From DATNNN01 sp035601815 (lineage in GTDB: Bacteria; Pseudomonadota; Alphaproteobacteria; Rhizobiales; Xanthobacteraceae), in contig DATNNN010000035.1 in NCBI GenBank assembly GCA_035601815.1, positions 1 to 5,771 on the forward strand: a stretch of 5,771 nt of DNA, in the 5' to 3' direction. How positions within the stretch are numbered: the first letter of the stretch is position 1; every line of letters begins with the position of its first letter. Positions 5,360 through 5,771 of the stretch are shown here, one piece after another. A program made the translations under genes and the position numbers. The notes below the pieces were generated by a model. It worked only from the letters and a program-made list of their open reading frames with translations. It ran no database searches and was not told where the DNA came from.

Positions 5360-5771
5360 CCCTTCGTCTCCCGCCGCCGGCGCATCAGCGCCTCGAGCTC
5401 GACATCGGGCTTGTCGGGCAACGCGACCTGCACGCTCACCAGGAGGTCGCCGGCGCCGCCCCCTTTCTTCGGCAGCCCTTTGCCCTTGAGGCGGAAGGTA
5501 CGCCCGCCGGTGGTCCACGGCGGAATTTTCAGCTCCACCGCGCCGTCGAGCGTCGGCACGCGCACCATGCCGCCGAGCACGGCGGCCTCGAGCGGAATCG
5601 AAATCTCCGCCCGCAGATCGTCGCCCTCGGCCTTGAGCTCGGCGTGCGGGGCGATGCGGATCGTCACCAGCGCGTCGCCGGCCGCGCGGCCCGAGGAGAA
5701 GCCCTGGCCGCGCAGGCGAATGGTCTGGCCTTCGGCGATTCCCTGCGGAATGGCGACCTCGACCTCCTTGC
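5356..5771 (-). CDS. DnaJ/CbpA-like co-chaperone, C-terminal 137 codons (cut by window edge)
   Basis: The fragment carries the substrate-binding C-terminal beta domains of an Hsp40 protein, which presents unfolded clients to DnaK and stimulates its ATPase through an N-terminal J domain lying beyond the right edge. The visible part starts in domain I with EVAIPQGIAEGQTIRLRGQG and GDALVTIRIAPHAEL. It continues into domain II with EAAVLGGMVRVPTLDG, IPPWTTGGRTFRLKGKGLP and GDLLVSVQVALP, then ends in a short charged tail. A zinc-finger region would lie upstream if present, so class A cannot be formally excluded, but the loose RAAGDALV block in place of GGxPGDLYV favours the CbpA-like class. The internal GTG at 5667 is not a real start, because the domain continues in frame to the edge. 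In several Hyphomicrobiales I recall a dnaJ-like gene close to fabI; here the sigma cassette stands between them. Confidence 0.93.
   Translation of the reverse strand, partial: KEVEVAIPQGIAEGQTIRLRGQGFSSGRAAGDALVTIRIAPHAELKAEGDDLRAEISIPLEAAVLGGMVRVPTLDGAVELKIPPWTTGGRTFRLKGKGLPKKGGGAGDLLVSVQVALPDKPDVELEALMRRRRETKG

Noticed and set aside
5379..5392. GGCGC-ATCA-GCGCC hairpin 20 nt after the anti-sigma stop as a terminator
   Set aside because: The stem is only 5 bp, there is no T tract, and it lies inside the dnaJ-like coding sequence; such stems are common in GC-rich DNA.
3101..5518. Minus-strand 805-codon frame that would fuse fabI to a long N-terminal extension
   Set aside because: The extension lies antisense to the sigma and anti-sigma genes and is low-complexity Arg/Ala/Gly sequence. 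FabI is complete at 274 residues from 3925.
339..5742. GANTC (CcrM) sites as cell-cycle control, for example at 2615-2619 near the aroC promoter and 4569-4573 at the sigma/anti-sigma junction
   Set aside because: A handful of sites are scattered through coding and non-coding sequence without clustering, so there is no positional signal.

Overview
The window is high-GC DNA with strong third-position GC bias and looks like a chromosomal housekeeping locus of an alphaproteobacterium, most likely of the Hyphomicrobiales (Bradyrhizobium/Rhodopseudomonas-like). The reasons are a fabI / aroC / ribB / dnaJ-like neighbourhood, a DHBP synthase with a degenerate GTP cyclohydrolase II domain, and an ECF sigma factor with a single-pass COG5662-type anti-sigma factor. 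This assignment is inferred from protein style and synteny, not from a database search. There is no mobile element, CRISPR array, RNA gene or repeat array.

Layout: five genes run leftward from about 3925 to the left edge. They are fabI (enoyl-ACP reductase), an unrecognised secreted protein of 156 residues, aroC (chorismate synthase), ribBX (DHBP synthase fused to a GCHII-like domain without catalytic residues), and the first 105 codons of ald (alanine dehydrogenase). Spacing is tight: 6 nt between fabI and the small gene, an ATGA overlap between aroC and ribBX, and 18 nt between ribBX and ald. The one larger gap (78 nt before aroC) holds a good sigma-70-like promoter. The cluster is probably one operon with an internal promoter ahead of aroC.

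A 120-bp divergent intergenic region (3926-4045) separates fabI from a rightward two-gene cassette: an ECF sigma factor and, 3 nt later, its membrane anti-sigma factor. A GGAAT-N17-CGTT element just upstream of the sigma gene resembles promoters of the alphaproteobacterial general stress sigma factor EcfG. The anti-sigma gene ends tail-to-tail with a leftward dnaJ/cbpA-like gene whose C-terminal 137 codons are in the window. The two stop codons are interleaved in a single CTAG palindrome.

Functionally, the leftward genes serve fatty acid elongation, chorismate formation, riboflavin synthesis and alanine/pyruvate interconversion. The rightward pair is an envelope-signal-to-transcription module beside a chaperone gene. 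I do not see an undescribed multi-gene system. The most open points are the secreted orphan inside the housekeeping operon, the unknown signal and regulon of the sigma/anti-sigma pair, and the degenerate RibBX C-terminal domain.
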